A stretch of DNA of 6,029 nt from Verrucomicrobia bacterium UBA1263 (GCA_002308515.1 DBVN01000023.1:1-6029); one strand, 5' to 3'. Positions 1 through 5,049 are shown, counted from the stretch's first letter. The notes: generated from the sequence alone by a model not told the origin. Translations and numbers: made by a program.

Positions 1-114
1 CCGACAGCCGACAGCGCCAACTGGACCGTACTCCAGGGCGAACTGGTGGGCGGTGCCTATCAGTGCTCTGTCCCGATGACGGAAGCCGCCGGCTTCTATC
101 GTCTGGTCAAGTAG
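1..114 (+). CDS. C-terminal end of an exported-type protein (partial)
   Basis: The frame is open from the left edge and ends at TAG 112-114, giving 37 residues that finish in FYRLVK. The main domain lies outside the window, so its function cannot be told. The visible tail has the pattern NWT (residues 7-9), then V-P-M, then F-Y-R (32-34). The leucine-rich-repeat protein at 2328-3413 ends in the same way (NWTPV...FYRFVK), and a related stretch follows the signal peptide of the protein at 354-2138. By analogy this is probably the last part of another secreted or surface protein of the same set. A strong intrinsic terminator follows about 60 bases downstream, so this gene ends its own transcript. 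Reading frame and stop are certain; the assignment as a shared module rests on a short stretch. Confidence 0.75.
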   Translation, partial: PTADSANWTVLQGELVGGAYQCSVPMTEAAGFYRLVK

Positions 115-134
115 TCCGATAACACTTGATGGAT

Positions 135-159
135 GGATGCTCTCCCCATGAGGGCATCC
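135..159 (+). other. Hairpin downstream of the first gene
   Basis: GGATGCTC (135-142) pairs with GGGCATCC (152-159), one pair being T-G, around a 9-base loop. No T-tract follows, so it is unlikely to terminate alone. It may protect the 3' end of the transcript or slow polymerase ahead of the stronger hairpin at 175. Confidence 0.4.
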
Positions 160-174
160 TCCTTTCGAGAAAAA

Positions 175-211
175 GACCGGGGTCTGTTAAAAAGATCCCG
201 GTCTGTTTTTT
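175..211 (+). terminator. Intrinsic terminator of the first gene, possibly bidirectional
   Basis: GACCGGGGTC (175-184) pairs with GATCCCGGTC (194-203) over 10 pairs, with one G-T pair and a 9-base A-rich loop. TGTTTTTT follows on the plus strand. AAAAA at 170-174 gives a short T-run on the minus strand, so it could stop transcription in both directions. It also shows that the reading frame open back to 126 in front of the FGE-like gene is not coding at its 5' end. Confidence 0.85.
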
Positions 212-220
212 GAAAGAACC

Positions 221-250
221 ACGGATGGACACAGATACACACAGATATTT
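221..250 (+). repeat. Three 10-base tandem units, ACGGATGGAC-like
   Basis: Three consecutive 10-mers fit the pattern AC(A/G)GATnnnn: ACGGATGGAC, ACAGATACAC and ACAGATATTT. They lie between the terminator of the first gene and the promoter at 291. Similar ACGGAT/ACAGAT strings are, from memory, dispersed in intergenic DNA of various environmental bacteria. This could be one member of such a family or a protein-binding array close to the helical period. No coding potential is supported here. Confidence 0.55.
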
Positions 251-290
251 GTTATGGAATCGTTTATTATTGGGAGACCGACGTTCGGCC

Positions 291-319
291 TTGCGGTTTG
301 GCAAAATATGTGCTATGTT
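291..319 (+). promoter_or_regulatory. Candidate sigma-70 promoter of the FGE-like gene
   Basis: TTGCGG (291-296), a 17-base spacer and TATGTT (314-319), with an extended -10 TGC directly before the -10. Initiation would fall near 326, leaving a leader of about 28 bases before the ATG at 354. That start site would exclude the in-frame ATG at 315. The core AAAATATnTGCTA also occurs in the promoter at 2262-2290. Confidence 0.5.
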
Positions 320-331
320 ATTTACAAATAT

Positions 332-345
332 CCCCTTGAACGGGG
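332..345 (+). promoter_or_regulatory. Small leader hairpin before the FGE-like start
   Basis: CCCC (332-335) pairs with GGGG (342-345) around a six-base loop and ends eight bases before the ATG at 354. The GGGGTAG element is the only purine-rich stretch near this start, so the hairpin could partly hide it. The stem is only four pairs and may be chance. Confidence 0.25.
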
Positions 346-353
346 TAGTGCTT

Positions 354-2138
354 ATGTTTGTGAATCAAAAAATATGTGCCGGCCTTTTGGCCCTGGCGTT
401 GACGGGATCTGTGGTGTACGCGGCGGAGCCGACTATTGATTATGCCATTAAAATGGAAATCACTTATACCGGTGTATTGTACCAAAGCACCGACGGTGAG
501 AACTGGACGAAGGTCGAGGGTGCGGCCAGCCCTTACTATGTCCCGATGGATGAAGCCAAAAAACTCTTCTTTTGCAGTAAAGAGGAGGAGCTGCCGCCTG
601 AACCTCCAGCACCCGGCAAAAACATCACCGTTTCGTTGTCGGATATGGTGGATCTGGACCTGAACTGGATCGAGCCGGGCACGTTCATGATGGGCAGTCC
701 GGAAGATGAACTGGGTGCCGGCGGGGATGAAACCCGGCATAAAGTGACACTGACCCAGGGCTATTGGTTGGGCAAGTATGAAGTGACTCAAGAACAGTAC
801 GAAGCCGTCATGGGTGAAAATCCTTCTCGTTTCAAGGGTGCCGATCTGCCTGTGGAGAATGTCAGTTGGAATGATGCGATGGCGTTCTGTGCCAAACTGA
901 CGGAGAGAGACCAAGCAGCGAGCCGTTTGCCAAGGGGGTATGAATACATTCTGCCGACCGAAGCGCAATGGGAATACGCCTGCCGTGCCGGAACAATGAC
1001 CGCTTTCAACAATGGAACCGATATTGAGGCAGAAGAAGAAATCTATGGTGAATGTCCCAATTTGGATGAAGTAGCCTGGTATTGGTGCAACAGCAGCAAC
1101 AAGACCCATCCAGTAGGGCAGAAACTGCCGAATGACTGGGATCTGTATGATATGCACGGGAATGTATTTGAATGGTGTCTGGATCGGAAGAGCAGGTACC
1201 CGGATGAAGCGGTGACCGATCCGGTGGGTGAGGGCACAGACGACTACCGTGCTCTGCGCGGAGGCAGTTACAGTTACTACGACGATGGTGCCAAGAATTG
1301 TCGTTCCGCGGCTCGGAATACAGGTCGCATCACCATGACTTCCAACAGTCTTGGCTTCCGTGTGGCGCTGGTACGTATTGGCAGTGATGGTGAAAATATC
1401 ACCATTCCTCTTTCGGATACGGTCAGTCTGGATATGATCCGGATCGAACCGGGCACGTTTATGATGGGCAGTCCGGAAGATGAATTGGGCAGAAGGAATG
1501 ATGAAGTCCAGCATCAGGTGACTCTGACGCAGGGCTATTGGCTGGGCCAGTATGAGATCACTCAGGCGCAGTACAAGGCTATCATGAAAGTCAATCCTTC
1601 TTCTTTCATAGGAGCCGATCTGCCGGTAGATACGGTCAGCTGGAATGACGCGATGGAGTTTTGCAAGAAGCTGACGGAGATCGAAAAGGCGGCGGGCCGT
1701 CTGCCGAAGGGGTATGAATACACATTGCCGACCGAAGCGCAGTGGGAGTATGCCTGCCGTGCCGGAACGACCACAGCTCTGAACAGCGGAAAGAATTTAT
1801 CAGATAAAGAAAAATGTCCCGAAATGGATGAAGTGGGCTGGTATGTTGGCAATGGCAGCAACAAGACCCATCCGGTGGGGCAGAAAAAGCCGAACGCCTG
1901 GGGACTTTATGATATGCACGGGAATGTGTATGAATGGTGTCTGGACTGGTATGACGATTATCCGGCAGATGCCGTGACCGATCCCACAGGACCAGACGCG
2001 GGCAACTATCGCGTTCTGCGCGGGGGATCCAATGGTGACGATGCTCAGGACTGCCGTTCCGCGGCCCGAAGCCACACCTCTCCCGATTCCAGTTTCGACT
2101 TTTGCGGTTTCCGTGTGGCACTGACCTGGGTTCCATAA
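354..2138 (+). CDS. Exported protein with two tandem FGE/SUMF1-like domains
   Basis: This gene encodes 594 residues. The start at 354 is chosen because it opens a signal peptide (hydrophobic stretch about 8-22, likely cleavage after VYA-23) and lies just downstream of a promoter; the frame runs open further upstream, but only through a terminator. Residues 34-75 carry the NWT module shared with neighbouring genes, followed by a proline-rich hinge (about 80-88). Two copies of the formylglycine-generating-enzyme/sulfatase-modifying-factor fold follow, about 88-341 and 346-591. Each has the family signatures IEPGTFMMGSPEDELG, LPTEAQWEYACRAG, LYDMHGNV(F/Y)EWCLD, LRGGS, CRSAAR and GFRVAL. True FGEs have two catalytic cysteines shortly after the RGGS motif; here those positions are not cysteine, and the only Cys is in CRSAAR, as in many bacterial members of unknown role. 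Sulfatase maturation is therefore unlikely. A binding or structural role outside the cytoplasm fits better, but the function is unknown. No clear Shine-Dalgarno sequence is present. Confidence 0.9.
   Translation: MFVNQKICAGLLALALTGSVVYAAEPTIDYAIKMEITYTGVLYQSTDGENWTKVEGAASPYYVPMDEAKKLFFCSKEEELPPEPPAPGKNITVSLSDMVDLDLNWIEPGTFMMGSPEDELGAGGDETRHKVTLTQGYWLGKYEVTQEQYEAVMGENPSRFKGADLPVENVSWNDAMAFCAKLTERDQAASRLPRGYEYILPTEAQWEYACRAGTMTAFNNGTDIEAEEEIYGECPNLDEVAWYWCNSSNKTHPVGQKLPNDWDLYDMHGNVFEWCLDRKSRYPDEAVTDPVGEGTDDYRALRGGSYSYYDDGAKNCRSAARNTGRITMTSNSLGFRVALVRIGSDGENITIPLSDTVSLDMIRIEPGTFMMGSPEDELGRRNDEVQHQVTLTQGYWLGQYEITQAQYKAIMKVNPSSFIGADLPVDTVSWNDAMEFCKKLTEIEKAAGRLPKGYEYTLPTEAQWEYACRAGTTTALNSGKNLSDKEKCPEMDEVGWYVGNGSNKTHPVGQKKPNAWGLYDMHGNVYEWCLDWYDDYPADAVTDPTGPDAGNYRVLRGGSNGDDAQDCRSAARSHTSPDSSFDFCGFRVALTWVP
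615..2126 (+). repeat. Tandem duplication of the FGE-like domain
   Basis: The coding stretch 615-1376 recurs at 1389-2126 with an offset of 774 bases (258 codons). Parts are nearly identical in DNA, such as the region around IEPGTFMMGSPEDEL at about 669-716 and 1443-1490. Copy 2 is shorter in two places: the acidic segment before DEV(A/G)WY, and the segment after RGGS, which lacks three residues. This points to duplication within the gene followed by divergence. Confidence 0.9.
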
Positions 2139-2159
2139 AACCGTTTGAAATCAAAGCAG

Positions 2160-2194
2160 AGATCCCCCGACGTATCCCGCCGGGGATCTTTTTT
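2160..2194 (+). terminator. Intrinsic terminator of the FGE-like gene
   Basis: AGATCCCC (2160-2167) pairs perfectly with GGGGATCT (2182-2189) around a 14-base loop, and a run of six T follows (2189-2194). It starts 22 bases after the TAA stop. The flanks resemble the terminator at 3442-3472 (CCCCCGA on the left, CCnCCGGGGAT on the right). Confidence 0.85.
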
Positions 2195-2203
2195 AGACAC
2201 TGG

Positions 2204-2246
2204 ACGATACGGGTTTCAATACAAATTCATTTATCTTCCGAATCGT
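2204..2246. other. Imperfect inverted repeat upstream of the LRR promoter
   Basis: ACGATACGG (2204-2212) and CCGAATCGT (2238-2246) are complementary at eight of nine positions, 25 bases apart. It lies just upstream of the -35 at 2262. It could be a regulator site or chance. The rest of the 189-base gap between the genes (2139-2327) holds only the terminator and promoter listed here. Confidence 0.25.
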
Positions 2247-2261
2247 GTCAGATGTATGGTC

Positions 2262-2290
2262 TTGACTCCTGTTAAAATATCTGCTACCTT
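2262..2290 (+). promoter_or_regulatory. Candidate sigma-70 promoter of the LRR gene
   Basis: TTGACT (2262-2267), a 17-base spacer and TACCTT (2285-2290), with extended -10 TGC before it. Initiation would fall near 2297, giving a leader of about 30 bases. It matches the promoter at 291-319 at 19 of 29 positions by eye, including 12 of 13 in the core AAAATATnTGCTA. Confidence 0.55.
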
Positions 2291-2327
2291 TTACTTGTTG
2301 TTCTTTGGGGCATGGGGCCGCTAAAGA

Positions 2328-3413
2328 ATGAAAAAATTTGTGATGAAAAATTCAAAATATGGTTTATCAGGAGTTTTTTGCCTGACCGCTTCCCTGATGA
2401 TGTTCTGCGCGTCTCAATCCCAAGGCGCTGTAGGGGACACTTTTAAGGAAAATGAAGATGATCTTATTCAATACACAGTTCTTACCGAAGAGGGCAACTC
2501 AAAAACGGTGGAAGTGTGGGCCGTTAATAGATATCATTTAGAAGGGGATGTCATTATTCCCAGTACCGCTACGAACAAAGATACCGGTATCACATACCGT
2601 GTGACTGCTATCAGAAATGATGGATTTCGTGTGTGCTATAAGATGACAAGTATAAAGATCCCGAATAGTGTAACTTCTATTGGAGAAGGTGCGTTCGCTA
2701 ATTCTAACGTTCTTACGAGTATAGAAATACCGGACAGTGTGACTACTGTTGGACAGCTTGCATTCTTTGGCTGCAGTGGTTTGACGAGTATAGAGATCCC
2801 GGGCAGTGTGTCTGTTCTTCCATATCAGATATTTCGGGCGTGCGATAATATGACGAATGTAGTGATCGGCAATGGTGTGACAGCTATTGGACAGGACGCG
2901 TTTGGTTTTTGCTATAAGTTGACCAGTGTTACGATCCCGGACAGTGTGACTGGGATTGGAACGTATGCATTCCAGTATACCCCTTTGGAGAGCATCGTGA
3001 TCCCGGCCGGTGTGGATACTCTGGGAAAGAATGCATTCCTGCATTGTGAGAACTTAACGAGTGTTTATTTTATGGGAGATGTACCGGCGGATACAGGACG
3101 GTCTATATACTGGGCAACACCCGAAACATTATTGACTTATTATCCGGTCGGGAACGCTTCCTGGGAAGCCGAGATCGTGGATGGAATGTGGCGTGACAGA
3201 GGGGTTGCGAACTGGACTCCGGCACCTCCTCAGCCGGAGGATGAGATCGACTTTACTCCAAACACGGAGACGGGTGTTCTGACCCTGACCTTTACGGGCA
3301 CCTTGGAAGAAAGCGATGACATGGTGAATTGGACACCTGTTCCGAATGCCAAGGGAAGCTATGACGTGGATACCAAAGCGGGACAGAAGAAATTCTATCG
3401 TTTCGTGAAATAA
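2328..3413 (+). CDS. Exported BspA-type leucine-rich-repeat protein
   Basis: This gene encodes 361 residues. An N-terminal signal peptide is clear: basic MKKFVMKNSKYG, hydrophobic 13-28, probable cleavage after SQG-33. There is no convincing lipobox. After a region of about 65 residues come seven leucine-rich repeats of the BspA/TpLRR type (LRR_5 family) between about 106 and 250, with the pattern LTSIxIPxSVTxIGxxAF and a 23-residue period; one repeat is 22 long. A proline-rich linker (about 298-304) leads to the C-terminal module with NWTPV (334-338) and FYRFVK (356-361). Family members are usually surface or secreted proteins for protein or surface binding, and no enzyme activity is expected. 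Met-1 and Met-6 are both possible starts; neither has a strong Shine-Dalgarno sequence, and Met-1 gives the fuller basic region. The gene has its own promoter and terminator, so it is probably a single-gene unit. Confidence 0.92.
   Translation: MKKFVMKNSKYGLSGVFCLTASLMMFCASQSQGAVGDTFKENEDDLIQYTVLTEEGNSKTVEVWAVNRYHLEGDVIIPSTATNKDTGITYRVTAIRNDGFRVCYKMTSIKIPNSVTSIGEGAFANSNVLTSIEIPDSVTTVGQLAFFGCSGLTSIEIPGSVSVLPYQIFRACDNMTNVVIGNGVTAIGQDAFGFCYKLTSVTIPDSVTGIGTYAFQYTPLESIVIPAGVDTLGKNAFLHCENLTSVYFMGDVPADTGRSIYWATPETLLTYYPVGNASWEAEIVDGMWRDRGVANWTPAPPQPEDEIDFTPNTETGVLTLTFTGTLEESDDMVNWTPVPNAKGSYDVDTKAGQKKFYRFVK
2643..3077 (+). repeat. Seven leucine-rich repeats, 69-base period
   Basis: Repeat starts fall at residues 106, 129, 152, 175, 198, 220 and 243 of the LRR protein (M/L-T-x-I/V). 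The step is 23 residues, except 22 between the fifth and sixth. DNA similarity between units is moderate (recurring ATCCCGGACAGTGTGAC-like strings), so unit number may vary between strains. Confidence 0.85.
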
Positions 3414-3441
3414 CGGCATCACAAATCAAAAATACGAAACC

Positions 3442-3472
3442 CCCCGATGGTTCATTCCACCGGGGATTTTTT
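3442..3472 (+). terminator. Intrinsic terminator of the LRR gene
   Basis: CCCCG-A-TGG (3442-3450) pairs with CCA-C-CGGGG (3457-3465): eight pairs with one A-C mismatch and a six-base loop. ATTTTTT follows. It lies 28 bases after the TAA of the LRR gene. Confidence 0.8.
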
Positions 3473-3477
3473 GTGGC

Positions 3478-3508
3478 AAAAAAAGAGACGAGCGGTTTGC
3501 TCGTCTCT
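3478..3508 (-). terminator. Intrinsic terminator of the DUF1080 gene
   Basis: AGAGACGAGC (3484-3493) pairs perfectly with GCTCGTCTCT (3499-3508) over ten pairs around a five-base loop. On the plus strand it is preceded by seven A (3478-3484), which is a T-tract in the minus-strand transcript. It therefore serves the minus-strand gene ending at 3561. Confidence 0.88.
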
Positions 3509-3523
3509 GAAAGTAGAATTGAG

Positions 3524-3551
3524 AAGACACCCGGTTAGGATCAGGTGTCTT
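3524..3551 (-). other. Second hairpin between convergent genes
   Basis: AAGACACC (3524-3531) pairs perfectly with GGTGTCTT (3544-3551) around a 12-base loop. It lies between the minus-strand stop and the stronger terminator at 3478-3508. It has no long T-run on either strand, so it may stabilise the 3' end of the mRNA or act as a weak stop. Confidence 0.5.
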
Positions 3552-3560
3552 TGTGCTTCC

Positions 3561-4346
3561 TTACTGGTTCAGCTCGCGGATCCAGACGTTGCGGAATCTG
3601 ACGGGATTGCCGTGATCCTGGAAGGCGATGGGCTGACGCACATCATGCGGGGCATAAGCCGGGCGTTCATGGTGTCCGGTGGGGCCGGTCAGTTCACGAT
3701 CCCATTGGACGACTACACCATTGAAGATCACAGAGATATGTGCCTTGGAAACGAGTTTGTCGCCGTCGAAGCGCGGGGCGATATAGATGATGTCGTAGGT
3801 GTTCCATTCACCGGGTTTGTGGATAGGGTTCACCATGGGAGGATACTGACCATAGATAGCGCTGGCGAAACCGTCGGCGTAGGTCTTGTTGTTGTAGGTA
3901 TCCAGAACCTGGACTTCATAGCGGTCGCCGCCCAGAAAGACACCGCTGTTGCCGCGGCCCTGGTCGTCACCTTCTACCTTGGCGGGAGCGGCCCATTCCA
4001 CGTGCAGCTGGCAGTCGCCAAAGCTGTCTTTGGTGCGGATATAGCCGGAACCGGGAACGCATTCCATGGCACCGTCTTTGACGATCCACTTGGTCTTTTT
4101 GCCGTCCATGGCGACCCATTGATCCAGATTGGTGCCGTCAAAGAGAACGACCGCGCCCTGGGGAGCTTTGCCGGTCTTGTCCTGAGTTCCGGGATAGCCG
4201 GGATCGACCTGGACTGGTACCGGGCGGGAACGGTCATGGATGCCGTACTTGGGATCCGGTTCGCCCGCTTGGGTTTGTGTCAGAGAGAACAGGCAAGCGG
4301 AGCATACAGCCGCCGCCACAACATTATTCTTAGAGATAAAATTCAT
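3561..4346 (-). CDS. Exported DUF1080 (3-keto-disaccharide hydrolase family) protein
   Basis: This minus-strand gene encodes 261 residues. The N-terminus is a signal peptide (hydrophobic about 9-22, likely cleavage after TQTQA-27), so the protein acts outside the cytoplasm. Residues about 64-258 form one DUF1080 domain (PF06439, a concanavalin-like jelly roll) with its usual landmarks: VVLFDGTNLDQW (66-77), W-I-V-K-D-G-A-M (87-94), GRGNSGVFL (130-138), RYEVQVLDTY (142-151), GEWNTYDI (179-186) and, near the end, DHGNPVRFRNVWIREL. Family members act on, or bind, oxidised (3-keto) glycosides and related sugars; the substrate here cannot be read from sequence. The length is normal for a single-domain member. 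The ATG at 4346-4344 lacks a Shine-Dalgarno sequence and sits within a short tandem repeat. A candidate promoter lies at 4388-4416 and a terminator at 3478-3508, so it appears to be monocistronic. Confidence 0.93.
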   Translation of the reverse strand: MNFISKNNVVAAAVCSACLFSLTQTQAGEPDPKYGIHDRSRPVPVQVDPGYPGTQDKTGKAPQGAVVLFDGTNLDQWVAMDGKKTKWIVKDGAMECVPGSGYIRTKDSFGDCQLHVEWAAPAKVEGDDQGRGNSGVFLGGDRYEVQVLDTYNNKTYADGFASAIYGQYPPMVNPIHKPGEWNTYDIIYIAPRFDGDKLVSKAHISVIFNGVVVQWDRELTGPTGHHERPAYAPHDVRQPIAFQDHGNPVRFRNVWIRELNQ

Positions 4347-4359
4347 AATTCGTAATTCG
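4339..4359 (-). repeat. 7-base tandem repeat over the DUF1080 start codon
   Basis: On the plus strand the units are AAATTCA (4339-4345), TAATTCG (4346-4352) and TAATTCG (4353-4359). Two are identical and the third differs at two positions. The repeat spans the start codon and the place where a Shine-Dalgarno sequence would sit. It is AT-rich and may keep the start unstructured. Confidence 0.5.
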
Positions 4360-4387
4360 ATCGTTAGTAACCTCTACTACAGCGCTT

Positions 4388-4416
4388 ACTCTAAACAGGG
4401 ACAGACCCGGAAGCAA
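4388..4416 (-). promoter_or_regulatory. Candidate sigma-70 promoter of the DUF1080 gene
   Basis: Read on the minus strand: TTGCTT (4416-4411), a 17-base spacer and TAGAGT (4393-4388). Initiation would be near 4381, about 35 bases before the start codon. The spacing is good and the hexamers partial. Confidence 0.4.
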
Positions 4417-4468
4417 GCGGAATTTTCGGAAATATGTGTGTTTATGAGGAAAAGAGTGTTTTTTGGTG

Positions 4469-4496
4469 TTGATTTTCAGAAGAAAAAATGTACAGT
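4469..4496 (+). promoter_or_regulatory. Candidate promoter of the yefM-yoeB operon
   Basis: TTGATT (4469-4474), a 16-base spacer and TACAGT (4491-4496). The -10 lies inside the left arm of the operator palindrome, as expected for an autoregulated toxin-antitoxin promoter. The leader to the ATG at 4523 would be about 20 bases. Confidence 0.5.
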
Positions 4497-4507
4497 AAAC
4501 CTGTACG
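4489..4507 (+). promoter_or_regulatory. Putative YefM(-YoeB) operator
   Basis: GTACAG (4490-4495) and CTGTAC (4501-4506) form a perfect inverted repeat with a five-base spacer. Read differently, it holds TGTACA (4489-4494) and TGTACG (4502-4507) with centres 13 bases apart. The Escherichia coli yefM-yoeB operator is known to use paired palindromes with a TGTACA core at similar spacing. The position over the -10 and just before yefM supports negative autoregulation; binding is inferred. Confidence 0.7.
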
Positions 4508-4522
4508 GTTTGCGAGGCTGTT

Positions 4523-4789
4523 ATGAATGAATTAAGTTATACCGCGACAAGAAAAAATCTGGCCAAGACTATAGAAAGTGTGGTCCGGGATCGGACTCCT
4601 GTCATTATTCGCAAGAAAAAAGATTCCGTGGTGATGATGTGTCTGGAGGATTATGAGGCCTGGGCCGAAACGGTTTATCTGCTGAAAAGCCCAAAGAACG
4701 CGGAACGTTTGCTTTCTTCTATCTCCGGGCTGGAACGGGGGGATGCCGTGGAAAAAAGTCTGGAAGAGCTGTTGGATGGGGAGCGTTAG
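4523..4789 (+). CDS. yefM: Antitoxin of the YefM/Phd family
   Basis: This gene encodes 88 residues, about the normal family length, and closely follows Escherichia coli YefM: MN-x-x-SY-x-x-x-R-x-NL at the N-terminus (Arg-10 conserved, in the DNA-binding fold), TPVIIRKK (25-32), then LEDYEAWAETVYLLKSP (41-57), which matches the LEEY...ETAYLL-SP stretch of the family. The acidic C-terminal part (about 62-88) is the segment that wraps and neutralises the toxin in this family. YefM is expected to bind the YoeB protein and, with it, repress its own promoter through the TGTACA-type palindrome at 4489-4507. GAGG at 4514-4517 stands five bases before the ATG and decides the start. The gene overlaps yoeB by 14 bases, giving translational coupling with antitoxin first. 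The assignment by sequence pattern is strong. Confidence 0.95.
   Translation: MNELSYTATRKNLAKTIESVVRDRTPVIIRKKKDSVVMMCLEDYEAWAETVYLLKSPKNAERLLSSISGLERGDAVEKSLEELLDGER
4762..4768 (+). promoter_or_regulatory. Ribosome binding site of yoeB inside yefM
   Basis: GGAAGAG at 4762-4768 stands seven bases before the ATG at 4776. It supports that start over the in-frame ATG at 4743, which would add 11 residues not seen at the N-terminus of YoeB proteins. Confidence 0.65.
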
Positions 4790-5033
4790 ATTTTCACAGG
4801 CGGCCTGGGAGGATTATCTTTACTGGCAGCAGCAGGACAAAAAGACTCTGAGGCGGATCAATGAATTGATAAAAAATTGTATCAGAGATCCTTATGCAGG
4901 AATTGGAAAACCGGAACCGCTGAAGGGAAATCTGACAGGCTGGTGGTCGCGCCGGATAACGGAAACGGATCGCATGGTGTACAAAAAGGAAGGAGAAGTC
5001 CTGCTTATTGCCCAGCTGCGCTATCATTATTGA
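4776..5033 (+). CDS. yoeB: Toxin of the YoeB family, ribosome-dependent mRNA endonuclease
   Basis: This gene encodes 85 residues, one more than Escherichia coli YoeB, to which it aligns almost without gaps: W-E-D-Y-L-Y-W (11-17), INELIK (28-33), GKPEPLKGNLTGWWSRRIT (44-62) and the terminal RYHY. The residues known to be catalytic in YoeB (Glu-46, Arg-65, His-83 and C-terminal Tyr-84 in E. coli) are present as Glu-47, Arg-66, His-84 and Tyr-85, so the toxin looks intact. YoeB enters the ribosomal A site and cuts mRNA during translation, halting growth when the antitoxin is degraded. It is co-transcribed and translationally coupled with yefM. No T-tract terminator is seen after the stop, so some transcription may run on towards the transporter gene. 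Confidence is very high for family and function. Confidence 0.96.
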   Translation: MGSVRFSQAAWEDYLYWQQQDKKTLRRINELIKNCIRDPYAGIGKPEPLKGNLTGWWSRRITETDRMVYKKEGEVLLIAQLRYHY

Positions 5034-5049
5034 ATTTAATGAAATGGGG

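Noticed and set aside
126..353. N-terminal extension of the FGE-like protein by 76 residues
   Set aside because: The stretch runs through a terminator, a tandem repeat and a promoter, and it would bury the signal peptide that begins at 354.
318..1514. 398-codon open frame on the minus strand opposite the FGE-like gene
   Set aside because: It is antisense to a well-supported gene, its translation is low-complexity and rich in His, Ile and Thr, and its internal repeats only mirror the duplication on the other strand.
354..2138. Functional sulfatase-activating FGE (SUMF1)
   Set aside because: The cysteine pair expected after RGGS is absent in both domains, and no sulfatase gene is present in the window.
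2538..3044. 168-codon minus-strand open frame with repeated SHTVRD-like text
   Set aside because: The repeats are the complement of the leucine-rich repeats of the plus-strand gene. There is no sign of its own start signals.
2643..3077. CRISPR-like or minisatellite array
   Set aside because: The 69-base periodicity is in frame and codes for leucine-rich repeats. The units are not identical and there are no spacers.
3447..4355. 302-codon open frame on the plus strand opposite the DUF1080 gene
   Set aside because: It lies fully antisense to a clear DUF1080 gene, starts inside a terminator hairpin, and its translation has no recognisable domain. Long antisense open frames are common opposite biased codons.
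4240..4530. 96-codon plus-strand frame before yefM
   Set aside because: It begins antisense to the DUF1080 signal peptide, crosses two promoters and the operator, has no family resemblance and runs into the yefM start.
4743..4775. Longer start for yoeB
   Set aside because: The added residues are not part of YoeB proteins, and a good ribosome site stands before the ATG at 4776.
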